64,000 nt of DNA. Source: Fratercula arctica. Its lineage: Eukaryota > Chordata > Aves > Charadriiformes > Alcidae. The notes under the pieces were generated by a model. The model saw only the letters and a program-made list of their open reading frames with translations. It had not been told where the DNA came from and made no database searches. Positions 12,601 through 26,075 of the stretch are shown in pieces (position 1 is the stretch's first letter; the number at the start of each line of letters is the position of its first letter). The stretch spans positions 182,480,955-182,544,954 of the forward strand of contig CANTUZ010000001.1 in the NCBI GenBank assembly GCA_947846985.1, read 5' to 3'. Position numbers and translations under genes: made by a program.

Positions 12601-15600
12601 CGGGCTTTGTAGCTGAAGGTGGAATACAAGCCCCTTCAGTCACTGGACTCACTTCTTAATTTCTCTGATGAACCAGAGTTATCCTAGCACTAGATTTAAC
12701 AGTAATACGGAATTGCTTCTGTTCTTTGCGTGGGATGCAAGATTTTTTCTCTTGATATCACATCCACTACGCAGTTTGCTTTCTTGATCTGATGAGATTT
12801 GTCTTCCCTTTACATTGGGAGGAGGAAAAAAGTGCATTAAAATACATCAGTCTTCCAAATCCAAAAACCTGTTCCCTTGTCCAGCTTAGGTCATAGGGAA
12901 AAAATGTTTGGTGGTTTTAGTCACCTTTCCAGAGCAAGCGAGTATGCACTTGTATAGCAGAAGTAGTACTTGATACGCATTGCTATTAGTCATGGTACAA
13001 AGCAGCTTTGCAGACACTCATATCCAAGTCAGTAATGCATGTGTTTCTTCTTGTAGACATCTGATTAAACTGAATGATTTATGACTATCTGCTCTGGAAA
13101 TCTGCGTTGTATCCTCATTGTCTGCTTTCCTCATGCTCTTTTGCTGGTGCCTCTTTCTGCACTTGCCATCACAAAGATTCTTACAAGAAGTTGATGTGCA
13201 GTATTTTCTTAGGACCCTGTCCATCCTTATTTGGCTATCAATTATCTAATATCAAGTAATCAACAGGAAGCTGTCTGGGGACAAAAGATATCCTCCAGAT
13301 GAAGCTTTCAGCTGGAAGTCATAAAGTCAAACCTAAGTGTCTATAAAACTTGCAATGTTCCACAGAGAGTTATCTGAAATACAGTTTCTGACTCTGCTGA
13401 GGGTAACCCCTAGGCTGGGGATCCAGCTGCTGCTTTTGCTTCACGGGACTTGGTAACCAGCTTTGCAGAACAGTATGTATATGAAGGCTAACAGCTGAAT
13501 ATCTTCTACTGTCCTTTGGTGTAGCTGCCAGCCTCCGACACACATCCATGTGGATGGTAGGAGCGAGATTGGAGGGCGCTGGGGCACTTCATAAATTCTT
13601 GGGCCTTATGCACCTGGTTTAGCACCTTTCAGGGTGATGTCTGCACACACTCTACTTTTTCAATGTGAATAGGCTGGGACTTCTACCTACAAGCGTCCAG
13701 AAGTGTGTTTATCTCATTGAAGACCTTAAGAAAACATGTGAAGTCCCAGAACTGAATGTGTCCTGCAGATTTGTTGTTGGCAATCAGATGTAGGAGGTAT
13801 CAAATCTTTGGGGCCTGCAAGAAGGGATCCAGTGACCTACTACCTCAACTCCCAATGTCATATGTATCATCAGTTTGTCCACATCTACTTTGTCACATTT
13901 CACTTAAATTTGGAAATTAGAAATTACTAAACTCTTTCTTTTACTGGGAAAAAAGACAAGAGGCATCTCCAGTTCAAGGAAGTTGTTTTAGGAAATAATC
14001 TGGGAGCTTGCATCAAATATAATGTTGACTTTTGAGATATTTTATCACTTTCCTATGTGTTATATCCTTACGTTCTTTTCACAGGACAGAAATTATCATT
14101 TTCCCATGAACAGTGAAGCTTCAAAGTGGATGGCATAAGACTTCATAGTCTGGATTTTGGATGCTTGAAGCTATATAGGTGCAAAAAGTGATAAAATACA
14201 TGCATGGAAGTAAAAAGTCCCAAGAGCTGTTTGTAGAAAATTTCCATGTCTTCCTGGGAAAGAGCCAGTTAGTTGGCTGCTGGAGGCTGGCAATGTACTA
14301 GGAAAGAATATCACTTTAGATATAGATATTGATGGGTTTGTCTACCCTTTCTCTAAGTATTTGCTGCTGGAAGTTGTCACAGATGGGACACTGTTATGGA
14401 TGGACCTTTGGTCTAATCTGGTAAAACTGGTTTTAAATCCCTGTGACTTCCCACTCCTTCACTCTGATGTCATGCTGAGGTACCATTGCTGTACTGCTAT
14501 TAATTCGTTGCATTTACGGTGTCATAAAGCTGACCTAGTGAAATGCAGAATTAAGCCTGCCCATGGCAGAACAGTAGCTTTCTGAGCTGTATTCGAAGAG
14601 TGATTGTACATGCTTTCATGTGGGATATTTACAGGCTGTACCTGCATGCTACCCCTCTTTTAGGGCAATACAACCTCTTCTTTGTAACTTCAGGAGCTCT
14701 TTAAGAATTTCCCTACAAAACAGCACTCATTTCTTGGTCAATGAGTTGCAGATTATTTATTACTTACTTAAGAATAATTACTCCCAAAGACAGTTAAATG
14801 TTTCAAGACTAAAAAGCAAAATAAATGTAGGTTGAAGACCATTATGTACAGATACAATAGACTTTTTGTCAGTAAACTTTTCATAGAGTAATCTAAAATA
14901 AATTCTATGAGTCCTATCCAGAGACTTCGATCTGTGCAAATGACCTTATTGGGCTGTTGTACTCTCAGCATTTTGGTAAGGAACAGTTTTGGTCAGATCT
15001 ATATTAAGCCAATATTTTGATCCAAAAACACAGGCATGAAATTGTCTCCCCCCCACCTCCTGTCTCATGTGAAAACACTACCTGGAGAAAAGCAACAGGA
15101 CTGATTTTGGATAACCCAGCTTGGAGGGCTGCCAGGCCTTGGGCTCCTCCTTGCCAGAGGTTGGGCCCCATTGCAGCGAGGGCTTCCAAAGGCTGTCCTG
15201 CTTCCAGAAGTGTCAGAATGGACCAGCACACTGGCTCCAGCCAGAAATGGACTCAAAGGAGGCTGTTGTTTCTTCTCCCCCAGGGACGTTTTCAGAGGAA
15301 CTCCTCGGAGGTAAGGGCTGAGGTTCCCGAGAACGGCCAACCTCACGCCAGGAAGGACTGGAGCATACCCATTTGCTAAATGCTCTATAAAGGGAAATAC
15401 TCTTTAGCCACTTTTTGGATAAATCCCATTCTGCTTCTGAGAGAATATTTACAGACAGTATCTCCCGAGCATCCTGCAAGTGACTGACACAGATACACAT
15501 GGAATTTGTTTATTCTTGTCTGCCTTGGTTTTAAATTTTATACATGTCCTCTAGGCATGACTTTGATGCTGATTTTTCTGGGGAAAAAAAAACATGAATA

Positions 15601-15660
15601 CGTAAACAAAGGAGTCATACATACATAAAGTAGTAAAGCATAAATCAAAGTCAGCCCCCA
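9696..15660. other. Long non-coding stretch, no gene seen
   Basis: It is mostly AT-rich sequence with no recognisable exon, RNA gene or repeat. Small A/T runs occur, for example an A-run near 10708-10720. A GC-richer part at about 15100-15340 carries overlapping chance frames on both strands. One sub-segment, 10081-10260, is listed separately as a possible conserved element. Confidence 0.45.
10081..10260. promoter_or_regulatory. Possible conserved non-coding regulatory element (speculative)
   Basis: The segment is rich in homeodomain-type TAAT/ATTA cores. It has GAGCTT...AAGCTC short inverted arms at 10124-10141, a TGACCTTTAA motif and a CAGCTG E-box within a short span. Its texture differs from the surrounding A/T-run spacer and resembles vertebrate enhancers that stay conserved. 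That is pattern impression only, since no comparison with other genomes was possible. Confidence 0.18.
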
Positions 15661-15661
15661 C

Positions 15662-15684
15662 TTTTTTTTTTTTTTTTTTTTTTT
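15662..15684. repeat. Homopolymer T run, 23 bases
   Basis: An uninterrupted run of 23 T lies between a short C run and GAATGCC. On the minus strand it is an A-run. It could be the tail of a retroposed sequence, but no matching gene body was recognised beside it and the nearest AATAAA-like signal is too far away, so it is listed as a simple repeat. Confidence 0.85.
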
Positions 15685-18600
15685 GAATGCCAAAGGTTCT
15701 GTTTCAATGGCTGTCTTGCCTTAGTTCTTGTCTACTTCAATTTAAGGGGCTTTTATTTCTGCATCATGACCTCCTCAGGAATTTAGTTACATTGTGAAAT
15801 TTTATAACTGTAAAGACAGAAAGCTAAGAGCTGTGAAACAGTTTCACAGCATCAACATTTCATCTTTTCCCCATGTGTGTACTAAAATGAGAGAGAGGGC
15901 AGTTCTCTATCTGACGTGATGCTCCGGTCTCAGAGAGGTTTACTGTGTCACCTGCCAGCATGACAACTCCAGTTCTCCAGCTTTTCCTGAGATGTGTTCG
16001 CACAGATTCTGGGTGGGAAGACACCCACAGATGTTTTTTCACGGCCATGCATATATTTTGCATCCTTTGCTGATCTCTGCACACTAGGTGGGTGGCATGG
16101 GCTTTATCAAGGCTTTCTAGCCAAGGAACAACCAAAAGCACTTTCACCCTGGATGTCTAATCCCCAAAGTGCTGCCGAGGGCAGTGACACCTGTACAGAT
16201 CTCCTGAGCAAATGCTGTTTACAACAGTGAGAGCTGCCTGGACACAACATTAGTTGCACATCCAATTTTTCCAGGAATCCAGAATGTGTTACCCATGCAC
16301 ATAATTCCTGTATTTCGTCAGTTCTTGCCCCTATCCTTTCCTGTATCTTCTCTGCAACTGTAAAATGGCTCTGGATGGCTCCTGAAGTGTCACGGCTTGC
16401 TTCTTGACTTCTCTTTGAAAGAAGAGTGCCAGATTTGTTTGAAATAGTTGAGCTCTATGAAGATGGGATACATAAAGGTAAAATTCAGCCGCAAAGGTCC
16501 ACTCTGTCACTTTCTTCTTTCTTTGGCCTCACCTATGAAACCCAAGCAAATATAACTGCTAGACTTGACCGTCATCAAACCATGTTTGTCCTAGATGTAT
16601 CAAATCAGTCCAGAAACAGAGCTACAGTCCAGGATCACATGCAGCCATGGTATTACTTTCTGCTTTTAAATGTCCAGAATTCCTTGGACTGATTATTTCC
16701 TGTGTTTCGTTTCAGGTGTTTGGTAGCTAACGTGAGACCTCTGACTGGGGAAACATCACGCTGCAAAGGCTCAGCTGAAATAGCTCCCTGCCCACACATC
16801 TTTCTACAACACTTTAAAATATGCATTTCCTGCACATACTATAATTAGGCTCTTTCATTCTCCCTCCCGTTGCTATTAAAATGCTCATTATCTACTACAA
16901 AACTCTTGTATTATACTATTTTTTTTACATCCCTCTTGTTACTTCAGGAGGCAAATAGAGACATTTTAGTGCATGTAGTTCTAATAAGGGAAATTCCAGC
17001 ATTGCTTCACCATGACAATGGGCCACAATCATCAATGAAGCAACAACTTCACTGTGGATCACTGCAACTGCTGAAGGGTATGCAGCTGGCTTGCAGCCAC
17101 AGACAACATCCACAGGATTGCCTGCACCTCACTGAGCTGCACATGCTAAACCTGAGTCCAATTCAAAAGATGTTGGAAGGATTAATAGTCCTTGGTACCT
17201 CAAACTGGGAACAAGAAGTGAAGTAGAGAGGCAGGAGAAGCTTCTTTGGCTATTGCTCGTTTGTTGTCTAGGTAAACATTCCCCCCAAAACGTGGCTCCT
17301 CCAGAGCAAAAAGAGATTTGCCTTTGTCTCGGGATCATGCCTTACTCTCAGATAGGATGTCTTGTAATCTCAGTCCAAAGTTTAACCTCATCCTGCCTCT
17401 CTGAGCTGGCACTTGCAGTTTCACACCTGATGAAACGAAAGGAAAGACACAATGTCACCATTTGCAGCTGGCCGTAAGCCAGCTGCTGGAGCTACGTTGA
17501 GCACCTGGGCAGCATGTTCCAGCCACAGCTCCAAATGCCTCAAAAGGTTTAAAAATATTTAAGTATTATTTGACTCAAATTGCTTCTGAAGAGGAAAGGA
17601 CCTCTCAGAGAGAATATTGCTTTCAGGAGAACTTCTGGGGCACTGTGCTCCTGCTTATGGATATCTTCAAATTAAAGTGTGTCCCTTCACTGGTGCTAAT
17701 CTGATCTAGGAAGCGCAAATTAGGCTGTGGGAAGAGTGATCGGAATATACCCTGGAAAACTCCAGTGCAATAATGGATGATTTGTGAAATATATTTTGTA
17801 TAGAGATATATAAAACTCAGGTATGCATTATTACTAAATATTAGAAAAGAACCTGGCATGACCCAGACCTACAATAATGGGGCAGTTATAATTTCCATTT
17901 CAGCTAAGTCAAAGTACGTAAATGTACAGTCTTAAATTTAAATTTTTACATATAAACTGAACTTGCTTTGACTTTTCCCAGAGGACATTGCAATGCAGTT
18001 TAAACCTTTTATTTATCTCCAAACAGGATCAAACGTGCAAGAAATATTAGCTTGTTTAAAGTGCACAGTTAGGCAGAAATGCACTTCCTATTTGAGCAAA
18101 GAGTTGTATAATTGTCTGTGGCTTCAACAAAATGGTGTCATAATACTAGAATCAAGTAACATGAGGAACGTAGTTTCATCTCACTTTGAAATACTTTAAT
18201 CTGAGTAAAAGAAAGAGTCTGGTGGTAACAGGCCCACAGATCAAGATAAAAGTTCAAAGATGCATATGTAAGGTATCAAACCTTTAATTGCACAGTTGAA
18301 TTGCATGGAGACGGTGTTTCTTTCAAATAATTTTGCAGTTGTGTTCATTTTATTCAAGTCAACTTAGATATAAGCTCCTGTAAACAGTGGTTTACTGCAC
18401 ATACACTGATTAAAATAATGTTGCTTACCTAGGAAGTACCACAGAGTGCACAGAACTTGTTTTGAGGAACATATTAGTGATGCACAGCAAATGAATATTC
18501 TAGTTCATTGCTAATTCTCTTTTCCTTTTCTTTGAACTTTGTCAGCCTGAGATTTCTCCCTGATCATTAGGCCCCTCTGTCCTTATCGTGCTTTGTTTCA

Positions 18601-20521
18601 AACTATACAGAAAAGATTTAATCATACAGTCTCATAGGATCACTAGCGATAGTCTCCTGCATTGCATCCTTTTCCTTCTGTGGTCTATTGACCATGGTTT
18701 GGGAAGCGCTGCCTTGTTTCCAACTTGAGTATAATTATCCATTGCTAAAAGCATATCATTCTCCTTGCCCTGAGATGTGTCAGGCCCAACCATGCTTTTA
18801 AAATAGGCTTTGAAGAATGGAAATGTCAGAGTTGTTGGTGTGAAACGGAGCTGCTTGGAAATCAAAGAGAAAAGAATAGGGAAAAAAATTCAAAACATAT
18901 AAATAAGGAGACAAGAGGCAACTTGAGATAACACAAACATCTCCCAGAGATGGGATTCCATCCTCAGGAAAGACCTCAGGAGCCAAACTCCAACTGGCTG
19001 GGAGCTGTAAATTATTAACACATTTGTCTCAGAAGCATATCCATGCACTATTTTGACAAATCTGTGCCCGTGGTCTGTTCCTGGCGTTCAGTGCTTAGCA
19101 GTTTCTACATAGCTGTCTAACACAAATATATGAGTAACATCAATCATATCAAATTCTGAAGCAATATCTTCCTGTATAAGAGATTTTTTTATTTTATTTT
19201 ATTCACAAGACAATATGAAAGCATGTCTAATTAAATGTTCTCCACTTTTCCTCTCTCAGAATCCAAAGAGTTTTTTAATCGTGGGGGACATTCGTTTCTG
19301 CTGAAGACTGCATGACTTGAAACTTTGCCTAATACACATCAAATGCTAAACCAGACGTTTTTAATTACTAGCACAAAGTCTGCAGAGATATGTTTTCTAA
19401 TGAGGAATGTGGTTAAACAGCAAAGTGGTCCCATTTGCCTTTGCAACAGACTGTTGACATTTCATTTTGACCTATTCTTACACTACAGTTCTGTTTTCTT
19501 TCTAAAAATTTCCAGAGTTTGTTGCTAAGTCAGGTAAATACAAATGGACAAATGCTGGCCTGCCAATGCAATGCTGAAGCCAGTGGACCTCTGCCTACTC
19601 ATATCCGCCCAGGATATTTCGCAAACACATTTAAAAACTGTTAAGATACAGGCACATATCAACAAAACAAAATAAAAAGTTGTTATACTAATGCTCTATC
19701 TTAAACATAGGGGGAAAGAACAACGTCCATTTAAGAAGAGTTTTTCTGTTCCCTGGATAGTTGCACATCAATAATTTGCATATAATACCCTGTTTTCCCT
19801 TGTAGTGGTAGTGTTTAACAACAATGGTATAAAACAAAGAACAAACCAAATATTTTCATTATTTTAAAAGCCCACTTAAGGTTACATAGTGTTATAATTA
19901 TGCTGAATCAAATCCACCCCATCAAGCTTCCATCTTACACAGAAGGCTTTGTGTACCTTTATTTCAGTGCTAATTTAGTTTTAAAGGAGAGGAAGAGAAG
20001 GAAGGCAACGAGGACCTACATCAGGCCCTGCTGCACATCAGTGGAGAAACATGTGTGATCCAGCAGCCCTCACTGGACAGAAATAGCCACCTGAAAAAAA
20101 CCTGTCGCTAATCTCACTCCAAAGCATGCATTTCTCTGTAAGGGTTTCTTTTTTCTCTCCGCCGATTATAAAAGGAGCAGAGAGTCATTAATTGTGATTT
20201 AGAAATCTAATTTTTAGGCACCCAGATTTGGGTTAGATGAGCGCCTGCCTATGGGAGCGTGGCACAGACAGCAGTTGTTGAAAAGTGCTGTTGGCTCTGT
20301 TAGAGCCCATCTGGCAGAGGTCGCCAGGAAGGGTGATACTGAAAATATTTAGCTCTTCTAAGTGGGACATAAATTGATGTAAGCTGAGTTTTGCCTTATA
20401 TCATCTAGAAAAAACATGGCAATATATAACAGAACTTTTATGTTCTCAGGATTTAATGTATCTCAGATTTAGATCACTAGCTAAGCCAACTACATGGGTT
20501 TAAGCAGAACTTTACCAATCT
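15685..20521. other. Long non-coding stretch, no gene seen
   Basis: Frames are short (under 120 codons) and without recognisable domains. The part at 19550-19622 has faint similarity to the 'tgaagtcaatggga' type of palindromic relic seen at 8.1 kb, but too faint to call. The segment at 20141-20280 is described separately. Confidence 0.45.
20141..20280. promoter_or_regulatory. Possible regulatory segment with TATA-like motif (speculative)
   Basis: GATTATAAAAGGAGC near 20164-20178 is a strong TATA-box-like match. It is followed by a homeodomain-type ATTAATTGTGATTTA stretch and a GC-richer end with GAGCGCCTGCC. No transcript or open frame starts downstream on the plus strand, so a promoter role is unsupported. 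A conserved enhancer is the alternative. Confidence 0.15.
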
Positions 20522-20570
20522 GGTTTTTTTCCTTTCTTTTTTTTTTTTCTTTCTTTTTTTTTTTTTCCCC
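20522..20570. repeat. Polypyrimidine (T/C) tract
   Basis: The plus strand is almost wholly T and C for about 45 bases, with T runs broken by CC, C and CTTTC and closing in CCCC. This is a low-complexity tract. A branch-point and acceptor role was considered, but no exon-like sequence follows. Confidence 0.8.
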
Positions 20571-21260
20571 TGGAGTTATATCTGAGAAAGAAAGAGCAGA
20601 TAGTGAAAATGAGAAGGATTATCTCTTTGAGTGAAAAGTCTGAAAGTAACAAAAATATAGAGGTTGTAGGAAAATACAGGAACTTCAGTTTTATTTTGCC
20701 TACCTCTTACCCTACGGTATCTTTCAAAGGGCTAATGGTTGAGGACAAAAAGATCTGAACATCATCGCAGCATTCAGAGACTATTAAGTGAGGGAAAAAA
20801 GAGCTGAAGCTCTGAATAGAAAAATTCACCATAACTCATTTCCTCAAAGCAGCAGTCTCAAAAGGAACACTCTTTCTACATCTATAAGCTGGCACCTACA
20901 AAGACAAGATGGGACAAGGCACAAGCCATTGTGAAAATCTTGTTTCCAGTACAATGGGCATTTTTTTCTCAGAGTTGTAAACCCTGAAGGAGGTACCAAA
21001 TTGAAAACAGAGCTATTGTCAGACAACAGTGCTTCCTGCTCTATGAGAGACATGGCTGCAGATGTCTGCGAGCAACAGTTTCAAAACTCAGGAAACCTGA
21101 CAGCTTCGCACATCAGGCTATTTTGTTAATGTGCAGCAGCTTTGAGTGTTTCTGAGGCACACTCCTGATGCTCTCCTGAATTGGGCTAGCTCTCTACAAC
21201 TCCCAGCACTCACGCAAAGTCAGTTTATTTTATTTTGTAAAGAAAAAAGAACGAACGTAA
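20571..21260. other. Non-coding stretch, no gene seen
   Basis: I recognise no gene, RNA gene or repeat in this stretch. Confidence 0.45.
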
Positions 21261-21267
21261 ACTACTC

Positions 21268-21433
21268 ATATATATATATTTGACATACAAACCTGTATTT
21301 CATGCCTAATAAATCTATGCCATGATACATACTTTTTGTATGTATCCTTATGTATACTTGTATGTATACTTTATATGAGAATAAAGTACACACAGACATA
21401 CACATATACAATATGTGTGTATATGTGTGTGTA
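21268..21433. repeat. AT/CA/TG microsatellite cluster with an imperfect hairpin
   Basis: An (AT)n run at 21268-21279 is followed by repeated GTATGTATAC units at about 21338-21372 and then a CA-rich block facing a TG-rich block. The CA block at 21387-21408 and the TG block at 21412-21433 pair over 22 positions with three mismatches by my count, leaving a three-base loop. It could extrude as a hairpin. It reads as microsatellite expansion in both orientations and not as an RNA gene. Confidence 0.7.
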
Positions 21434-24400
21434 TTCATACATATATTTGTGTACCCATCCATGAATGCACAAATATCTCCAGGTAATACCCAACAATGAT
21501 CAGATTTTTCTCCTTGGGAAGGAAAGTGGGCTAGAGTTGCCTATGTTCCACATTAGCATTGATTTTACAAGGGAGTCATGGTGCTGAGTAGTTGTATAGT
21601 AGTCTAAAATACATAAAGAAAAGGACAGACTGTTTATATGAAGCAGCACCAAAGATTCCCAAAGTCGGTGTCAGTAACAGATGGTGACCTGTTGGGATCA
21701 CACCATGGCAGTGACTGAGAACACTGGTGCTCTGGTTAGAGAGGACAGTGATGCTGCGTGATGCCACTGTTCCCTCCACTGCCAGAGCTCCCGGGAGGAT
21801 GTCGCGGGTGTGAGCACTGGTACGGGCTGTCCGGCTCCTCACCTGTCCTTTGGTCCCACCACCACCAGCCAGTCCTCTTTCAAACCAGAGTGAGAGCAGG
21901 TTTCCCCAGGTGGTCAGAAACCCGCTGGCAGGTATCCCCCAGAGCTGGTCTCCAGGGCACGCTGCAATGCAGCTGCTGGGCTTTTGGCTCCAGGGGAAGC
22001 CAACCCACTCCCTTGGAAAAGCGTGACTATTGTGTCTGTGCACAGCAGCACAAAGCATCCAGAGCACAGCAGGGGTACTGGACTTCCAGATTCAGGGAGG
22101 AAAACTGTCCCTCTTCCTCTTGTCAGGGGAAGTGAGCAGCAGGTGAGGAGCCAGAGGGAGCCCATGGCTAAGATAAAAGCTGAGATGTTGCTGCATGCCT
22201 GCTCCCTGAATCCCCACAAAGGAAACCAACTGCCTTCCTTGAGGTTCAATTAACTGGAACCACAGAGAAGGATGCTGCAAAACATGCCAGCAGATGTTTT
22301 GTTGGGATTAGTAATTGAACAGATTTTGACTGGTCACCTCAGATGCCGAAACAGAGACACAGATCTCAGGGCAAGAGCCCTCACCCTGAGCAGTGCACTC
22401 CATGGAGGCCCTTGGGCTTCCCTCCAACACCCATTTCATGGCAGCTGCACATAAAAACAGGTTCTTCTTTCTCCTCTGGAGACAGACTTGTTTCAGTTTC
22501 TTTAACCTAAAGCAAGACTACTTGCCAATTCTGGTGAAGATGGCCTCAAGCCAGCTCTGTGGCTCCTTTCTGATATTGCTGCTGGAGAGTCTGTTAGTGA
22601 TAAGACCATGGTCCTTGCAGAGGCTGACTAAGGCCCCCATATCCTTGAGACCTCATGGCACTGCCTTCTGCCCCCCCACTCTGGCTATCTGGGAGTTCAT
22701 GTGAGTGATAGGGCTCATATGAGCTGCCTCATTCTCTGGAAACCTGCTTTCATAGTGCACTGCTGTGGTTGGGCATGTGGTGTGACCTCTTGGGACTCCT
22801 CATATCCATATCTGATGTGGTTTGGGTATCTGGAGTTTGTAGAGCCTGAGACCTGGCCTGTACTATCTTTCGGTCCACAACCAGAAGGACTAGGACAACA
22901 GCACAAAACCCTGACCGTGCTCTCATGACAGTGTACATACAGTATCCAGGAACTGGAAGGTATTTACATATGGTTAGACACTCTGGAAATATAAAGAAGC
23001 AATTCATAGAAAATAAAGACAGAATTTCAACCTGTGAACTAAAATGTTTAAGCCAATGTAAGAAGCCTGGCTGGGGATACACTTGTCTCTGTTCATCCTT
23101 CCTGATATGCTGGCAGCTGCCCAATGCACGTTCTTTCCACCAAGGACAACTTTGATAAAGAGAAAATAATTGCTCAGTAGTATTTGATGGTCTTGTTTAT
23201 TATTTTCCGTTAGGAATGACACCCTGTGCCTCACCTGGGGTCAAATTAAGGACTGTAGACCTGTGGACTATGGGCCAGCAGTGAGCAGGAGCTTAGGCAC
23301 AGGAGGCAGAAGGGGCAATTGCGCTGCACTGAGCTGACGATTCTTGTAGAAAAATACAGAACCAAGTGGGAAGGAAACAGCACAGGTTCACCTGAGGGTT
23401 TGGAAAAGACAGTCTATAATAGGGGTAGTTCTATTAATTGTGGGTTGGGAACCCCATTAAGCTTTCATCTAATCCTGATCATATAGATCTCATCTCTCGC
23501 GTACATCTTATGCACTATAATCTGAACTTCCTGTGTCAAGTAACACATTCTTTACAAAATGAAATAACACTGTAATTGTTCTGCTCTTAGTTAGTGGTTT
23601 TCGTTTTAACACTCTGACTACCATAATAAACAAGCATGAAATGTTCGCACTCCCACTTCACACACAGCATGTCTTTGCCTGCCAAAGCAACGGCAGCCCA
23701 AGGGTTAATTCTTTTACATTCTAAACATATGCATGCAACAAAATGTATCCCAGGGCTATGATTCATTTGAGGAGTTCACAGAGATAGAAAGGCTCTTGAA
23801 TTCTAGCAGTTAGCCTTGTTTGGGGCTTGCATATTTAACTGGTGACTCTTTGTATTAAAATGCATTTTACGTTGCTTCTGAATAAAGCAGGGCATCCCTG
23901 CAAGAAATACCCAAAGCAGATGTTTTATTTTTTGAAATAACTTGTCTGGTCTTGCAACTTTTATCTGGGCAAAACTTCTTGACATGCATGAGAAGGTGAA
24001 TTTCCTAATGCAGTTTGTACCATTAGGGTCATTCTAAGAAGGGAACGAACATACCTATTGAGGGCCAGACCCTTATAACCTTTCTTCAATTACTTTCTCA
24101 CCATAATCAATGGAATAAGAACCGGTTTTCTGACATTAACTATCAGCTGATGCTGTTGTTAATTAATTCTGGTTTCTAAAATAATCAGAGCCTGTGGGTG
24201 ACGAAGTTTAGCTTTTTGGGAACCCCTGACTTTTGCCACAGTGAAATATGCAGTGTCTCACCAGCCCCTCTGGGTCCCACATGTGCATTTCACCTAAAAC
24301 GCAGCTCTCTGCCTCCCGTCCCGCTGCCATGCATGCAGCAGGGAAGAGGCTGCCGAGGACGCCTCTCAGGTCAGCCTCCCTTCTGCCGAAATTCTTCCCG

Positions 24401-25490
24401 GTTGCCAAAGAGAGAATGTCACACTGTTCTCAAGCAGTTGTGGATGTGAAAAATGTGAAAGCCAAGACTTCGCTTCAGCTCCAGCAGCAGCTTTTATAAC
24501 TGGCATAGCTTTAAGCAGATTTAAAGCAAGCTTGAAGAAAAGTTTGTGTCTTACAGTGCCAGAAAGTGTCTGGGAATTTGCTTTGAGGTCCGGTAGGTTT
24601 TTTTAAAGAAAATCGCTGGACCTGGCAAGGGCTACCTTTGCCTAATGGGCTGTCAGTGAGCTTTAGAATCACAAAATCATTCCTCGCCCTCAGAAAAAAT
24701 CCAGCCCAACTCTGGCCCACCTACCCCTGAGCATGGGCTGAAAATGATCAGGTTCCCAGCAACTCTCTGTCCTGTTGTCTCTGCAAATCCTGTCCATGTC
24801 ACTCCAGTGTTGGGAGTATTGGTGAGATGAGGAGAGGAAGAACAAAAAGTGTGGGCTGCAGACTTGGGGCTGCTGCAGGAACTAACCCTGGCGTAGAGCA
24901 GAGAGGAGCATGTACACATACTGGTCCCATTTGTCCAGGAATAGGCCTGAATGATTGATAGGATGTTATGACACACATGTAAGGCCTGTGGCTCCAGGAG
25001 ACCAGGAGAAAGAAATAATTGCTTTAATTATCTGGCAGTAAAGGACATCTAACTCCTCCCAGCTGTATTAAATTGCAGTTCTCGGCTCCAGTCACTCTTG
25101 GCTTTGAAAGACAAAGCAATGGGAGCTCCAGAACTCCCTTTGGGTTGGGACATCCTCTGTCCCAGTTTGCTGCAGGCCAAGCATTCTTGGTGTGATGGCC
25201 AGTCCCTGGGAGATATGTGCTTCACAGGACTGTTGTCCTCCACAGACTGCTACATTGCTACCCCAGTCACAAAGACCTGCCTGGAGAAATGTGCCTGTGG
25301 CTCTGGGGGCTCACAAGTGTCCCAGGACCCCAGTGTTCAGGATCGCCACATCCAGAGAAATGGAGTTGTTGGCTGGGCAGCTGGTCATTGCCTCTGACTC
25401 AAGCCAGAGGGAGATAAAAACAAGTAACAGCATGTATTTGCAACATCCACAACAGACAGCAACTGTAAAGATAGGGAAGAAAAGTCATTA
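21434..25490. other. Long non-coding stretch, partly GC-rich, no gene seen
   Basis: A GC-richer part at about 21660-22250 holds overlapping chance frames on both strands, the longest 163 codons on the minus strand (21576-22067), with no recognisable domain. Another GC-richer part lies at about 24240-24420. At 24665-24740 there is a GAATCACAAAATCATT block like an antisense CR1 terminus, but what follows does not match well enough to call. Confidence 0.45.
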
Positions 25491-26075
25491 TCATAGAATA
25501 AAATCACAGAATCATTTAGGTTGGAAAAGACCCTTGGGATCATGGAGTCCAACCATCAACCCCACTCTACAAAGTTCTCCCCTACACCATATCCCCCAAC
25601 ACCACACCTAAATGACTCTTAAACACATTCAGGGATGGTGACTCCACCACCTCCCTGGGCAGCCTATTCCAGTGTCTGACCACCCTTTCTGTGAAGAAGT
25701 TTTCCCTAATGTCCAGTCTAAACCTCCCCTGTTGCATCTTGAAGCCATTCCCTCTTGTTCTATCGCTAATTACCTGTGAGAAGAGACCAGCACCAACCTC
25801 TCTACAATGTCCTTTCAAGTAGTTGTAGAGAGTGATGAGGTCTCCCCTCGGCCTCCTCTTCCTCAAACTAAACAGTCCAAGCTCCTTCAATCGCTCCTCA
25901 TAAGATTTATTTTCCAGGCCTTTCACCAGCTTCGTTGCCCTCCTCTGCACTCGCTCCAGCACCTCGATATCTCTCTTGCAGTGAGGTGCCCAAAACTGGA
26001 CACAATGCTCAAGGTGTGGCCTCACCAGTGCTGAGTACAGGGGGACAATCACCTCCCTACTTCTGCTGGTCACAC
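25491..26075 (-). mobile_element. CR1 LINE, 5'-truncated, with the C-terminal part of ORF2
   Basis: The minus strand encodes the last ~164 residues of the CR1 ORF2 protein, the segment downstream of the reverse transcriptase core. Family signatures include [70 protein letters not shown] and the terminal GDMV before a TAG stop at 25582-25584. The short 3' untranslated region ends in the CR1-type terminus near 25491-25530 (AATCATTTAGGTTGGAAAAG on the plus strand). It joins non-CR1 sequence at about 26075, so the 5' part, including endonuclease and the RT catalytic core, is missing. This frame has no internal stop or frameshift, so the copy is younger than the other LINE pieces here. It is not capable of moving. 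Confidence 0.95.

Noticed and set aside
15662..15850. Processed pseudogene with A-tail on the minus strand
   Set aside because: No recognisable gene body, polyadenylation-like signal too far from the A-run, and no target-site duplication seen.
21576..22067. 163-codon minus-strand frame
   Set aside because: It lies in a GC-richer pocket with open frames on both strands, no recognisable domain, and a C-terminal part running into AT-rich spacer.
24665..24740. Possible degraded antisense CR1 terminus
   Set aside because: Only the first 16 bases fit; the following bases need too many gaps.
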